64,000 bases of DNA from Kribbella pittospori (GTDB taxonomy: Bacteria; Actinomycetota; Actinomycetes; Propionibacteriales; Kribbellaceae): the NCBI RefSeq assembly GCF_004331465.1, contig NZ_SJKB01000006.1, positions 62,001 through 126,000 of the forward strand. The letters are read 5' to 3'. Position 1 is the first letter of the stretch. Each line of letters opens with the position of its first letter. The notes below the pieces were generated by a model. That model searched no databases and was not told the origin of the DNA. It saw only the letters and a program-made list of their open reading frames with translations. A program made the translations under genes and the position numbers. Below are positions 49,726 through 59,154 of the stretch, one piece after another.

Positions 49726-51015
49726 ATGCGCATTCTCAACCATGAGATCCCCTCAGCAGTAGGCCAGTCCGTCACGGTGGCCGGCTGGGTGCACCGAAGA
49801 CGACGGCTCGCCGCCGTCAGTTTCCTGATCCTGCGCGACCGATCCGGTCTGTCGCAGATCGTCGTGAAAGCGCCGGAGACGCAGACACAACTGGACGAAC
49901 TCGGTGAGGAGACCGTCGTCCAGGTGACCGGCACGGTCGCCGCCAACCCGCAGGCACCCGGTGGCGCGGAGATCGTCGACCCGGTGATCGAGGCGCTGAC
50001 CGAGCCGGCCGCGACGCCGCCGATCGAGCTCTGGCGACCCACGGTCGGTGCCGGGCTGCCCGTCGTACTGGACAACGCGCCGGTCGCACTGCGGCACCCG
50101 GCGGTACGGGCCGGCTGGGAGATCGCGGCCGCGGCGCTGCACGGGTTCCGCCGGACCATGGACGGTCTGGAGTTCACCGAGATCCAGACGCCGAAGATCG
50201 TCGGTACGGTGACCGAGTCCGGGGCCAACGTGTTCGCGCTGGACTACTTCGGTGGGCCGGCGTACCTGGCGCAGTCGCCGCAGTTCTACAAGCAGACGAT
50301 GGTCGGGGTGTTCGAGCGGGTCTTCGAGGTCGGTCCGGTCTTCCGGGCCGAGCCGCACGACACGGTCCGGCACCTGGCCGAGTACGTGTCGCTGGACGCG
50401 GAGTTCGGGTTCATCGAGGGCCATCGCGACGTGCTCGCCGTACTGCGCTCGGCCGTTGCCGGGATGCTGGCGGCGGTCGGCGAGCGGGCCGGTGGTGCGT
50501 TGGAGCGGCTCGGGGTCGAGTTGCCGGAGATTCCGGTCGACGTACCGGTCGTGCACTTCAGCGAGGCGCTGAAGATCGCGGGCGCGGACCCGGACGAGCC
50601 CGACCTGGCGCCGAAGGACGAGCGGGCGGTCGGCGAGTGGGCGTTGCGCGAGCACGGCAGCGAGTTCGTCGCGGTCGAGGGCTATCCGATGGTGAAGCGG
50701 CCGTTCTACACCCATCCGCAGCCGTCGGACCCGCGCTGGTCCAACTCGTTCGACCTGCTCTTCAAGGGCGTCGAGCTGGTCACCGGTGGCCAGCGTCTGC
50801 ATCGCTACAGCGAGTACGCCGCCGTCCTCGAGGCGCGTGGTGAGTCGCCGGAGGACCCGGCGTACAGCTCGTTCCTGCAGGCGTTCAAGCACGGGATGCC
50901 ACCGCACGGCGGCTTCGCGATCGGTCTCGAGCGCTTCGTCGCGCGACTGACCGGGGCGGAGAACGTCCGCGAGGTCACGCTGTTCCCGCGCGACCTGCAC
51001 CGGCTGATGCCGTAG
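49726..51015 (+). CDS. aspS2: Aspartyl-tRNA synthetase, archaeal/non-discriminating type
   Basis: 429 aa from ATG 49726; standard bacterial AspRS has about 590 aa with a GAD insert, which is absent here. OB-fold anticodon domain 1-105, class II catalytic domain with FTEIQTPKIVGTVTESGANVF, SPQFYKQTMVGVFERVFEVGPVFRAE (motif 2) and GGFAIGLERFVARL (motif 3). His23 (GWVH) and Pro75/Pro78 (NPQAPGG) sit where non-discriminating archaeal AspRS carry His and Pro. It charges tRNA-Asp and probably tRNA-Asn, or acts as a resistant second copy. Confidence 0.9.
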   Translation: MRILNHEIPSAVGQSVTVAGWVHRRRRLAAVSFLILRDRSGLSQIVVKAPETQTQLDELGEETVVQVTGTVAANPQAPGGAEIVDPVIEALTEPAATPPIELWRPTVGAGLPVVLDNAPVALRHPAVRAGWEIAAAALHGFRRTMDGLEFTEIQTPKIVGTVTESGANVFALDYFGGPAYLAQSPQFYKQTMVGVFERVFEVGPVFRAEPHDTVRHLAEYVSLDAEFGFIEGHRDVLAVLRSAVAGMLAAVGERAGGALERLGVELPEIPVDVPVVHFSEALKIAGADPDEPDLAPKDERAVGEWALREHGSEFVAVEGYPMVKRPFYTHPQPSDPRWSNSFDLLFKGVELVTGGQRLHRYSEYAAVLEARGESPEDPAYSSFLQAFKHGMPPHGGFAIGLERFVARLTGAENVREVTLFPRDLHRLMP

Positions 51016-51890
51016 TGGACACCACCGAGTCGGTTGTCGGCGAGCTGAACGTTGCCCTAGGCACCAGTTACCAGCTCGTCCGGCAACTGACCGGTGGTCT
51101 CCAGTCGACCGCCTACGAGCTCACCGACGGCGATGCCACGGTTGTCTTGAAGTGGACGGCCGACCCGGGCTGGGCGCCGCGGGTCCGGCGCGCGGCCGAA
51201 CTGGTCGGCCGGGCACGCACGGTGGGCTACCCGACGCCGACCTGGCTGGCCGTGGGCGAGACAGTCGCCGGATCGCCGTACCAGCTGCAGGAGTTCGTCA
51301 CCGGCGAGCCGCTCCGCGACGGATCGGTGATGGACGAGCGGCTCGCCCGGCAACTGATCGCGATCTGTGAACTGCAGCGCGACCTCGTCCCCGAGGACGG
51401 TGTGACCTGGTCGGGGTGGTCGAGCGGCGTCGTCTTCGAGGACTGGGACGGTGTGTGGGGCCGGGTGCATGCGTACGGCGGTGAGGTCGCCGAACTGCTC
51501 GACCGCTACGCCGAGTTGTGCCGGCCGTACCGTGGCGAGGTCCTGCCCGACAACGATCTCGTGCACGGAGATCTCAACGTCGGCAACTTGATTGTCGACA
51601 ATGGGCGGATCGCCGGGATCGTCGACATCGAGGCGGCGGGCGGTGGGTCGCGGGCGTACGACCTGGTCTCGCTGGCGACGTCGGCGGCCCGCGACGGTGC
51701 GCCGGCCGGAGTCGACGAACTGTTCCTGGAAGCGGCGTTGCGGGCGGGCGACGGTAGCGGTGTGCGCGGCGGCGGCGTACGCGACGATCGCCGAGTTCGT
51801 CCACGAACGCTCGAAGTTCTCGCAGGAGCTGGTCCGGGAGGGTGCGCAGCGGGTGCTCGACCTGCTGGTTGCATGATGGGCGCATGCTGA
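51015..51890 (+). CDS. Aminoglycoside phosphotransferase-family kinase with C-terminal frameshift
   Basis: GTG 51015 overlaps the last base of the aspS2 stop. APH fold: ATVVLKW (Lys), LVHGDLNVGNLIV (Brenner motif) and GIVDIEAAG (metal Asp). The frame as read ends at 51890, but after about residue 243 (LEAALRAGDG) it becomes Gly/Arg-rich. The +1 frame from the GCGGGCGGGCGAC run (about 51741) gives a normal helical end, ...AAYATIAEFVHERSKFSQELVREGAQ, stopping at 51876. One extra G explains this. Either a sequencing error or a recent mutation. Substrate unknown. Confidence 0.78.
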   Translation: MDTTESVVGELNVALGTSYQLVRQLTGGLQSTAYELTDGDATVVLKWTADPGWAPRVRRAAELVGRARTVGYPTPTWLAVGETVAGSPYQLQEFVTGEPLRDGSVMDERLARQLIAICELQRDLVPEDGVTWSGWSSGVVFEDWDGVWGRVHAYGGEVAELLDRYAELCRPYRGEVLPDNDLVHGDLNVGNLIVDNGRIAGIVDIEAAGGGSRAYDLVSLATSAARDGAPAGVDELFLEAALRAGDGSGVRGGGVRDDRRVRPRTLEVLAGAGPGGCAAGARPAGCMMGAC

Positions 51891-53143
51891 GTGAGGTGGA
51901 GCGGCGGGCAGTCGCCGCCGTCGACGACGCACGGGTGGTCGACGATCTGCGGGAGCTGGTGCGGATCCCGAGTGTCGACGGGTCGCCGGCGGAGGTCGAC
52001 GTCCAGACGTGGTGCGCGGAGCGACTGTCGTCGCTCGGTCTGATTGTCGACAACTGGCGGATCGACCTGCCGGCGCTGGCCGCGGATCCGGAGTTTCCCG
52101 GGATGGAGGTCGAGCGAGACCGGGCCTGGGGGTGCGTCGGGGTGCTCGGTGGGCACGCGGCAGCGCCGGGGCTGATCTTCAACGGGCATGTGGATGTGGT
52201 GCCAACGGGTGAGCCCGGGTTGTGGCCGAACGGCGATCCGTTCTCGGCCCGGGTCGAGGACGGGGTGATGTGGGGACGCGGCACCTGTGACATGAAGGGT
52301 GGCGTGGCCGCGATTCTCGGCGCGGTCGCGGCCATCGTTGCCTCGGGCATCGAGCTGCGGAAGCCGCTCGCGGTGCACACCGTGATCGGTGAGGAGGACG
52401 GCGGTGCCGGCGCGTTCGCGACGTTGAAGCGCGGCCACACCGGCGAGGCGTGCCTGATCGCGGAACCGACCGCGAGCTGTGTCATCCCGGCCAACGCCGG
52501 GTCGCTCACGTTCCGGCTGGAGGTCCCCGGGCTCGCGACGCATGGCTCGACCCGGACCCGCGGGGTGAGCGCGATCGAGAAGTTCGTGGTGATCCAGTCG
52601 GCGCTGCAGGCGCTGGAGCTCCGGCGGAACCGCGATCCGCATCGGTTGCTCGCGCATCTCGAGCTGGCGAACCCGCTGTCCGTCGGCCGGATCGAGGCGG
52701 GCGACTGGGCCAGCACCGTCCCGGATCTGCTCGTCGCCGAGGGACGGTACGGCGTACGCCTCGGTGAATCGGTGGCCGCGGCGCGAGCCGCCTTCGAGTC
52801 GGCGATCGCGGATGCTTGCGCGAAGGACGACTGGTTGCGCGAGCATCCGGTCGCGGTCAGCTGGCCGGGCGGTGAGTTCGCGTCCGGGCTGCTGGCAGAG
52901 GGCGATCCGCTGCTCTCGGACACGGTGCAGGCGGCCACTGACGCGGGTGTCGAGACTCCTGAGGTGAAGGGAGCGCCGTACGGCTCGGATCTGCGGCTGT
53001 ATGCGGCGGCGGGGATCCCGACGCTCCAGTACGGTCCCGGCGACGTGCGGTACGCCCACGCCACCGACGAGCACGTGCGTCTGTCCGAGGTCCTCCACGC
53101 GGCCCGTGCCTACGCCCTGCTAGCCGTCCGCCGCTGCGGCTGA
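51884..53143 (+). CDS. M20-family metallopeptidase/deacylase (ArgE/DapE-like)
   Basis: 419 aa from ATG 51884, 7 bp after the corrected end of the kinase frame. Metal ligands: H of FNGHVDVVP, D of GRGTCDMKGG, E of IGEEDGG (catalytic/metal pair), E of LIAEPT, and a late H in YAHATDEHV. A dimerisation lid around 200-320. The family hydrolyses N-acyl amino acids or dipeptides in the cytosol. Neighbouring aspS2 and kinase genes hint at handling an Asp- or Asn-containing compound, which is inference. Confidence 0.9.
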   Translation: MLSEVERRAVAAVDDARVVDDLRELVRIPSVDGSPAEVDVQTWCAERLSSLGLIVDNWRIDLPALAADPEFPGMEVERDRAWGCVGVLGGHAAAPGLIFNGHVDVVPTGEPGLWPNGDPFSARVEDGVMWGRGTCDMKGGVAAILGAVAAIVASGIELRKPLAVHTVIGEEDGGAGAFATLKRGHTGEACLIAEPTASCVIPANAGSLTFRLEVPGLATHGSTRTRGVSAIEKFVVIQSALQALELRRNRDPHRLLAHLELANPLSVGRIEAGDWASTVPDLLVAEGRYGVRLGESVAAARAAFESAIADACAKDDWLREHPVAVSWPGGEFASGLLAEGDPLLSDTVQAATDAGVETPEVKGAPYGSDLRLYAAAGIPTLQYGPGDVRYAHATDEHVRLSEVLHAARAYALLAVRRCG

Positions 53144-53159
53144 GTGGTACAAATCCACC

Positions 53160-55754
53160 ATGAGGCCGTTGCGTGGGCGTTCGGCGGAGCTCGGACGGCT
53201 GCTGGACGCGCTGCGCGCAGCCGCTGAGGGGCGGTCCTCGCTGGCTGTCGTTTCGGGCGAGCCCGGGATCGGCAAGTCGGCTCTGCTGGCGGCAGCCGTA
53301 GAACAGGCCGAACGGCATGGCTTCCTGGTCGCCAGCGCGTCCGCACAGCAGACCGACAACATCAGCCCGCTGTCCTCACTCGCACCAGCCCTCCGCGCCG
53401 GCAAGGAGCCGCTGGTCGACACAGCGCAGTTTATGGAGCTGGCCACCCTCAACACCCAGCCGCTTTGGCTCGCCGAGCGCTTGGCCGACCTGATCGGCCG
53501 CCGGTTGGACGGTACGTCGGCCGTCATCGTGCTGGACGACGCGCAGTGGTCCGACCCGCTGACAGCCTTCGTACTCCGCGTCGTCGCGGCCCGGCTGGCC
53601 GACTCCCAGCTGCTCTGGCTGCTGGCCACGCGTCCGTCCCCCGGTGGCGTGACCGATCAGCTGACCGACGCCGTCCGCGGCCAGGTCCCGATCCACGCCA
53701 TCAACCTCACACCGCTCGCCACAGAGGCCATCCAGGACCTCGCCGCCGATCTCCTGAACGGTCCGGTCGACCCGTCGCTGGCCGTCCAGCTGGCTGGTGT
53801 GCAGGGCATCCCGTTCCTCGCCGAGCAGCTGATCGCCGGGCTGTACCTCGGCAGCAGCACGGACACGACCGGTCCGCTCCCGACCGGTCTGGTCGAAGGC
53901 GTACGGCGTCGTACCAGCGGACTGTCCGAGCTCAGCCGGACGCTGGTGCGGACCGCCGCGGTGTTCGGGAGCGAGTTCCGGCTCGAGGACGTCGCCGTAC
54001 TCATGGCCGAGCCGGTGGCCAGACTGGCCGATCCGCTGGAGGAGGCGGTCCAGTCCGGGCTGCTCACCGATGCCGGCGCGGTACTGCGCTTCCGGCACGA
54101 GCTACTGCGGTCGGCTGCGCTGGCCGACGTACCTCCGTCGGCTCAGAGGGCCCTGCACGGCGCCATAGCCAGTCAGCTGATGTCGGCCGGTCGAGGAGCG
54201 GCTGCTGCGGCTCCGCATGTCCTCGCAGTCGCGCAGCCCGGTGACGCCTCCGCGGTGGCCACTCTGCGGGAGGCGGCCCGCGGTCTGCTGGCGACCATGT
54301 CGACCACGGCCGCCGAGGTGATCCAGGAGGCGTTCGATCTGACCCTGATCGACGAGCCGTTGCGTGCCGAGGTTGGTGAGGAGGTCGTGAGCATCCTCCT
54401 CACGGCCCGGCAGTACGACCGGGCCAAGGCCTTCGCGGACGACCTCCTCAGCGGCAGCGTGCTCTACCGAGGTCCGATCACCCCCATGCTCCAAGCCACC
54501 GTCCGCCTGCATCTGGCGCCGTACCAATGGCCGACCGACCGACTGGACGTCCGCGACCTCACCGTCGCCGGCGCGGAGCCTCCGCTCGCCGAGCGCCTCG
54601 CGGCCTTCCGTGTGCTGGCCGGTGCAGAAACTCCTGGCGCACCCGAAGACCCGGTGGCTCGAGGAGTGTTGTTGGTGGCGGCGGCGGTGAAGGAGCGGGC
54701 TGCGGGACGGTATGCGACTGCCCTGGAGTACTACGCGGACGCTCGGCGAGTGTCCGCCGGTCTGGGCAGTCTGCCGGACGCGTTGGTCGAGATGGGCGAG
54801 CTGTGCTGCCGGGCTGAGGTCGATGAGTTGCCGGGAGCGCTGGAGCGGGTGCGGGAGCTGCTCAGCGGCGGCGACTCGTGGGTGGCGCCGCAGTTGGCTG
54901 TGCTGCAGGCGCGGCTGGAGTACGCGTCGGGCAACTTGGCTGAGGCGGCGCAGGCTGCCAATACCGGACTGCGCTGGATGAGCCAGTTGCACGACAGCAC
55001 GTTGGCTCCGGTGGCGCATCAGGTTCTCGCGCTCGTCGCTCTGCAGCGCGGCAAGCTCAGCCATGCACGGGAGCTCGCGGGGCACGATCCGACGATCAAC
55101 GCCTTGCTCGCGATCGCGGACGGCGACACCAAGGCGGTTGCGCGGTTGCGCGACGTACCGCGGGACTTCCCGGAGCGGACCGACATACTCGTCCATGCGG
55201 GCGCTGAAGACCTGCTGGCAGAACAGGCGGCCGCAACTCCATCGACAGCGCACCGCGGGGCGCTGGAGCTGGTGGCTGCGGGCAACGATCTCGAACGGCT
55301 GGCGGCGGCGACCGAGACGCTCCGTACGGCGCACCGACCGTTGCTGCTGGCAAAGGCCGAGGAGCTGTACGGCGGCGCCGTATTGGAGTCCGACCGCTCG
55401 GCCGGCATCGCCACCCTCGAACACGCCCTCGACACCCTGACCGCACTCGGCGCTACCGCTCCGGCCGGCCGGACCCAGGCGGTGCTCCAGGCAGCCGGAG
55501 TACGACGCCGCCGATGGTCCGCCGTACCTCCGCGGGCCCAGGAGGGCTGGGACGCGCTCACCCCGATGGAGCGCCGGGTCGCGCTCCTGGTCGCCGAGGG
55601 CCACACCAACCGCTCCGCCGCCGAGGAGCTGGTCGTCTCCGCGAGTACCGTCGGCACCCATCTGCGGTCCGCCTTCGGCAAGCTCGGGGTCAACTCGCGG
55701 GTCCAGCTGACCCGTCTGGTGCTGGAGCGATTCACCCCTCCCCCGAACGCATGA
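53160..55754 (+). CDS. LuxR-family ATPase regulator (LAL type)
   Basis: 864 aa. N-terminal AAA ATPase with Walker A VSGEPGIGKSALLAAA near 32-47 and Walker B AVIVLDDAQWSD near 120-131; a long helical middle; C-terminal LuxR helix-turn-helix DALTPMERRVALLVAEGHTNRSAAEELVVSASTVGTHLRSAFGKLGV. Large ATP-binding LuxR regulators often control catabolic or secondary-metabolite genes. It starts 17 bp after the peptidase stop and may regulate its own neighbourhood, including the hydrolases downstream. Confidence 0.92.
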   Translation: MRPLRGRSAELGRLLDALRAAAEGRSSLAVVSGEPGIGKSALLAAAVEQAERHGFLVASASAQQTDNISPLSSLAPALRAGKEPLVDTAQFMELATLNTQPLWLAERLADLIGRRLDGTSAVIVLDDAQWSDPLTAFVLRVVAARLADSQLLWLLATRPSPGGVTDQLTDAVRGQVPIHAINLTPLATEAIQDLAADLLNGPVDPSLAVQLAGVQGIPFLAEQLIAGLYLGSSTDTTGPLPTGLVEGVRRRTSGLSELSRTLVRTAAVFGSEFRLEDVAVLMAEPVARLADPLEEAVQSGLLTDAGAVLRFRHELLRSAALADVPPSAQRALHGAIASQLMSAGRGAAAAAPHVLAVAQPGDASAVATLREAARGLLATMSTTAAEVIQEAFDLTLIDEPLRAEVGEEVVSILLTARQYDRAKAFADDLLSGSVLYRGPITPMLQATVRLHLAPYQWPTDRLDVRDLTVAGAEPPLAERLAAFRVLAGAETPGAPEDPVARGVLLVAAAVKERAAGRYATALEYYADARRVSAGLGSLPDALVEMGELCCRAEVDELPGALERVRELLSGGDSWVAPQLAVLQARLEYASGNLAEAAQAANTGLRWMSQLHDSTLAPVAHQVLALVALQRGKLSHARELAGHDPTINALLAIADGDTKAVARLRDVPRDFPERTDILVHAGAEDLLAEQAAATPSTAHRGALELVAAGNDLERLAAATETLRTAHRPLLLAKAEELYGGAVLESDRSAGIATLEHALDTLTALGATAPAGRTQAVLQAAGVRRRRWSAVPPRAQEGWDALTPMERRVALLVAEGHTNRSAAEELVVSASTVGTHLRSAFGKLGVNSRVQLTRLVLERFTPPPNA

Positions 55755-55885
55755 GTTTTGGGTGCACCGCCGTCCCCCACGGCTGAGTTCACCCCTGGCA
55801 AGTTCGGTTGTTCGGTCGATCCGGCCGAGCAGGCCTGCGCGGTTTCCTTCTACTACCAAGTCAAACCTGAAGGAGATCGAGAGCA

Positions 55886-56605
55886 ATGACCGACAAGACC
55901 CCCACCGTCGTCCTGGTGCACGGCGCGTTCGCGGAGAACTCCAGCTGGACCGGTGTGATCGCCGAACTCAAGACCCGCGGCATCAACGCCGTGGCGGTCA
56001 GCAACGAACTGCGCGGTCCCGCGCTCGACGGCAGCCGCGTCGCCGCCCAGGTCCGCGAGATCGACGGCCCCGTCGTCCTGGTCGGGCACTCGTACGGCGG
56101 AGCGGTGATCACCGCAGCCGCGAACGAGGCCGACAACGTGACCGGCCTGGTGTACGTCGCCGCGTTCCTCCCCGACGAGGGCGAGAGCCTGCAGGACCTG
56201 CTCGGGAGCTTCCCCGCCAACGACTTCCCGGCCGGCCTGGTGCCGCACACCCTGCCGACCGCCGACGGCGGCGAGGAGACCTACCTCAGCATCGCGCTGG
56301 ACAAGTTCCCGACATTGTTCGCCGCCGACGTCGAGGACGCGGACCTCCTGGCCAGGACCCAGAAGGCGATCGCCGCAGCGGCGTTCGACGAGAAGGCCGG
56401 CCCGGCGAGCTGGAAGCGGCTGCCGGTGCACGTCCTCGTCGCGACCGGCGACGCGGCGATCCCGCCGGAGGGTGAGCGCATCATGGCCGCCCGCGCCAAG
56501 GCCACCACCATCGAGGTCGACGGCTCGCACGCCGTCGCCGTCTCGCAGCCGAAGGCTGTTGCCGACTTCATCGCGACCGCGGTCGAGGCGGGTGCGGCCC
56601 GATGA
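55886..56605 (+). CDS. Alpha/beta hydrolase (cytosolic copy)
   Basis: 239 aa with GAAGGAGATC before the ATG. VVLVHGAFAENSSWTGVI is the oxyanion HG motif, VLVGHSYGGAVI the nucleophile elbow (Ser), ATGDAAIPPEG the acid and DGSHAVAVSQP the His. Belongs to the salicylate-esterase/methylesterase-like group common in actinobacteria. The next gene encodes a related protein with a signal peptide, overlapping by 4 bp. Confidence 0.9.
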   Translation: MTDKTPTVVLVHGAFAENSSWTGVIAELKTRGINAVAVSNELRGPALDGSRVAAQVREIDGPVVLVGHSYGGAVITAAANEADNVTGLVYVAAFLPDEGESLQDLLGSFPANDFPAGLVPHTLPTADGGEETYLSIALDKFPTLFAADVEDADLLARTQKAIAAAAFDEKAGPASWKRLPVHVLVATGDAAIPPEGERIMAARAKATTIEVDGSHAVAVSQPKAVADFIATAVEAGAAR

Positions 56606-57381
56606 AGCTCCGTCGCCTGGGTGCACTCCTCGCCACCGCCGCCGTACTGCTGACCGGCGCGACCACCGCCACCGCTCAGACCGAGCACCAGCCGAAGCCG
56701 ACCATCGTTCTCCTGCACGGAGCCTTCGCCGACGGGGCCAGCTGGTCGGAGGTGACCGGCCGGCTGCAGCGGGACGGGTACACCGTCGTCGTCCCCGCCG
56801 TACCGCTCCGCGGGATCGCCGCCGACACGTCGTACCTGAGCGGCGTGCTCGCCGGAATCCCCGGTCCGAAGGTCCTCGTCGGTCATTCGTACGGCGGTGC
56901 GCTGGTCAGCGAACTCGCCGGGACCAGCGGGGTCAAGTCGCTCGTGTACGTGGCCGCGTTCATCCCGCAGGCCGGTGAGACGATCGGCGCGCTGAACGCG
57001 AAGTACCCGGGCAGCGAGCTCGGACCGGACACCACGAACGCGATCAGCTACTCCGGTGGCGTCGACCTCGCGGTGAAGCCGGAGGCGTTCCATCGGGTGT
57101 TCTCGGCCGACCTGTCCGCTCGGCAAGCCGCCGTACTCGGGGCCTCCCAGCGTCCGGTCAACGCCGCCGCCTTCGACGAGCCGGTCGCGACGACGGCTCC
57201 GGCCGGTCTGCCGAAGTACGCCGTGATCCCGACCGGAGATCACGCCATCCCGCCGGCGGCCGAACGGTTCATGGCCCAACGCGCCCACGCCACGACGGTC
57301 GAGATCCCCGGCGCGTCCCACCTGGTCGCCCTGTCCCACTCGTCAGCCGTCACCAACGTGATCGAACAGGCCGCTCGATGA
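56602..57381 (+). CDS. Alpha/beta hydrolase (secreted copy)
   Basis: 259 aa. Residues 1-25 form a Sec signal (LGALLATAAVLLTGATTATA, cleavage after TATA). The rest repeats the motifs of the upstream gene: VLLHGAFADGASWSEV, LVGHSYGGALV, PTGDHAIPPAAERFMA and GASHLVALSH. ATG 56602 overlaps the previous stop. The pair looks like a tandem duplication with one copy re-targeted outside the membrane. Confidence 0.9.
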   Translation: MKLRRLGALLATAAVLLTGATTATAQTEHQPKPTIVLLHGAFADGASWSEVTGRLQRDGYTVVVPAVPLRGIAADTSYLSGVLAGIPGPKVLVGHSYGGALVSELAGTSGVKSLVYVAAFIPQAGETIGALNAKYPGSELGPDTTNAISYSGGVDLAVKPEAFHRVFSADLSARQAAVLGASQRPVNAAAFDEPVATTAPAGLPKYAVIPTGDHAIPPAAERFMAQRAHATTVEIPGASHLVALSHSSAVTNVIEQAAR

Positions 57382-57386
57382 CAGCC

Positions 57387-57421
57387 CGCGGCCCGCACGC
57401 CACTGTGGCGTGCGGGCCGCG
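57387..57421. terminator. Near-perfect 17-bp hairpin between convergent genes
   Basis: GCGGCCCGCACGCCAC (57388-57403) and GTGGCGTGCGGGCCGC (57405-57420) are exact complements separated by one base; a further C-G pair closes it. It begins 6 bp after the secreted hydrolase stop and would terminate both convergent genes. Confidence 0.85.
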
Positions 57422-57443
57422 ACGGGTCGGTCGTCGATCGCGA

Positions 57444-58112
57444 TCAGAGACTGCGGGCGACGATGTCGCCGACGGTGGTGGTCGCGCGGATGGTGAGCGG
57501 GACGGCGGCGCCGTCGGCGTTCTTGAGCGCGTTGTTGATCCGGCCGGTGGTGGTGCCGGCGTCCAGGGTGGCCGAGACTCCGGCAGCGGCGACGACCTCC
57601 ACCTCGCCGACATCGGTGCGCAGTACCAGCGCACCGCTCACGGCCTCGGCGATCCGGATGTCACCCTTGCTGGTGCGAATCTCCGCGGGGCCGTTGAGGC
57701 GGCCGACCGAGACGTCACCGGCGGTCAGGCTGAGGCGAGCGCTCGCGACGTCCTCGAGGTCGATCGAGCCGTGCGCGCTGTTGACAGCGACGTCGCCGAG
57801 CCGACCGGTGGCCTGGAGTTCGGCGCTGGCCGCCTTCACCTCGACCTGCGAACCCGCAGGCAGGTGGACAGTCACCGCAACGGAGCCGGAGGGCCCGAAG
57901 TACTGGTTCTTGGCCAAGACCTCGATCCGCAGGACGCCGTCGCCGTACTCGACCTTCGCCTCCTCCGCCGCCTTGACGTCACGGCTCTTCGAGGGGTTCG
58001 CCGGCACGATCTCGACGGCGGTGTCGGAACGGTCGGCGGCGACGAACTGGATGCGTCCGGCGGGGATGTCCAGGACTGTGGAGATCGGCTCGGGGGTGTT
58101 GAAAGTCGGCAT
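57444..58112 (-). CDS. DUF4097-family adhesin-like beta-helix protein
   Basis: 222 aa from ATG 58112, with AGGAAGG upstream. Periodic beta-strand repeats of the type AELQATGRLGDVAVNSAHGSIDLEDVASARLSLTAGDVSVGRLNG suggest a right-handed beta-helix of the DUF4097 family. It has no signal peptide or membrane segment. DUF4097 proteins are often linked to membrane or stress regulators; no partner is encoded next to it. Function unknown. Confidence 0.85.
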   Translation of the reverse strand: MPTFNTPEPISTVLDIPAGRIQFVAADRSDTAVEIVPANPSKSRDVKAAEEAKVEYGDGVLRIEVLAKNQYFGPSGSVAVTVHLPAGSQVEVKAASAELQATGRLGDVAVNSAHGSIDLEDVASARLSLTAGDVSVGRLNGPAEIRTSKGDIRIAEAVSGALVLRTDVGEVEVVAAAGVSATLDAGTTTGRINNALKNADGAAVPLTIRATTTVGDIVARSL

Positions 58113-58241
58113 GGTCTTGCCTTCCTGAGTTTGTGGTGTCGAGCTGTTGATGAGACCAGCTTCGACGACCGCCCTGACACTGGACGGCCACCGTGCTGAC
58201 ATGACGGACGTGCCGCTGTCAGCAGCCGAACAGGTCGACGA

Positions 58242-59084
58242 TCACAGCAGACGATCGAGGGCCGCCCGACCGATCGGGCCCCAGTGTGGTTTGCCACCGG
58301 GGAGGCCCTTGTCGCCGTTGACTCCCATCGCGATCAGGAACATCGCCCGGGTCAAAGCCCAGCCGCGAGCTCGTCGAACCGTGGCCTCGTCCACCGGGTA
58401 GCGCTCGAAGAAGCGATCGGCCGCGCCGTCCGGTAGCAGGATCCACGCAGCCGCGAGGTCGTTGGCCGGGTCACCCGCGCTGATCTCCTCGAAGTCCACG
58501 ACGCCGGCAAGGGTGCCGTCGGCAACGACCACGTTGGCCGGGTGCAGATCGCCGTGCAGCCACAACGCCGGCCCGCCCCAGGCCGGGGCGGCTACCGCGT
58601 CCTCCCAGACCGCACGGATCTTGTCACGGCGACCGACGTACTCGTGGATCTCTTCGAAGCCCAGTCCCTGCGGCAGACTGCCCCGGTGACTGACGGGCGC
58701 GTCGGCCGGGGCCTCGGTGTGCAGTGCCTGCAGGAAGTCGACCAGTACGTCGGCCGCCTTCGGATCCGTGATCGGTGCGTGGTCCGCGGGTTCTCCGTGG
58801 ACCCAGGTGGTGACCATCCAGGTCCTGGGGAAGCGGTCCGACGGCTCCCCCAGGCGCTGCGGGGTTGGGACGGGTAGTGGGAGACGAGGAGCGAGCGTGG
58901 GGACCCAGCGGGCCTCCTTGCGGAGCAGCTCCGGTGCCTGGTCGGTGCGAGGTATCCGGACCGCCAGATCGTCTCCCAGCCGCCACATCTGGTTGCCCCA
59001 GCCGCCGACCACCTCCCGCAGCTCCAGTTCGGCCAGATCCGGATGCTGATCCTGCAGCAGGGCGCGCACCAGTTGTTCGTCCAT
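58242..59084 (-). CDS. Aminoglycoside phosphotransferase-family protein
   Basis: 280 aa from ATG 59084. LAVRIPR (Lys-like position), WLHGDLHPANVVVADG (HGDxxxxN) and GVVDFEEISAGDPANDLAAAW (DFE/D metal motif) are intact. The family includes antibiotic, homoserine and macrolide kinases. The motif WVHGEPADHAPI and DFLQALH resemble macrolide-2'-phosphotransferase-like proteins, but resistance cannot be assigned. Divergent from the DsbA-family gene with 70 bp between. Confidence 0.87.
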   Translation of the reverse strand: MDEQLVRALLQDQHPDLAELELREVVGGWGNQMWRLGDDLAVRIPRTDQAPELLRKEARWVPTLAPRLPLPVPTPQRLGEPSDRFPRTWMVTTWVHGEPADHAPITDPKAADVLVDFLQALHTEAPADAPVSHRGSLPQGLGFEEIHEYVGRRDKIRAVWEDAVAAPAWGGPALWLHGDLHPANVVVADGTLAGVVDFEEISAGDPANDLAAAWILLPDGAADRFFERYPVDEATVRRARGWALTRAMFLIAMGVNGDKGLPGGKPHWGPIGRAALDRLL

Positions 59085-59154
59085 GCAGCGTCGGACGCAT
59101 CACACTCGGATCTGGTTGGGAATAGACCGCCGATCACGGTGAGTTGGCCCGAGT

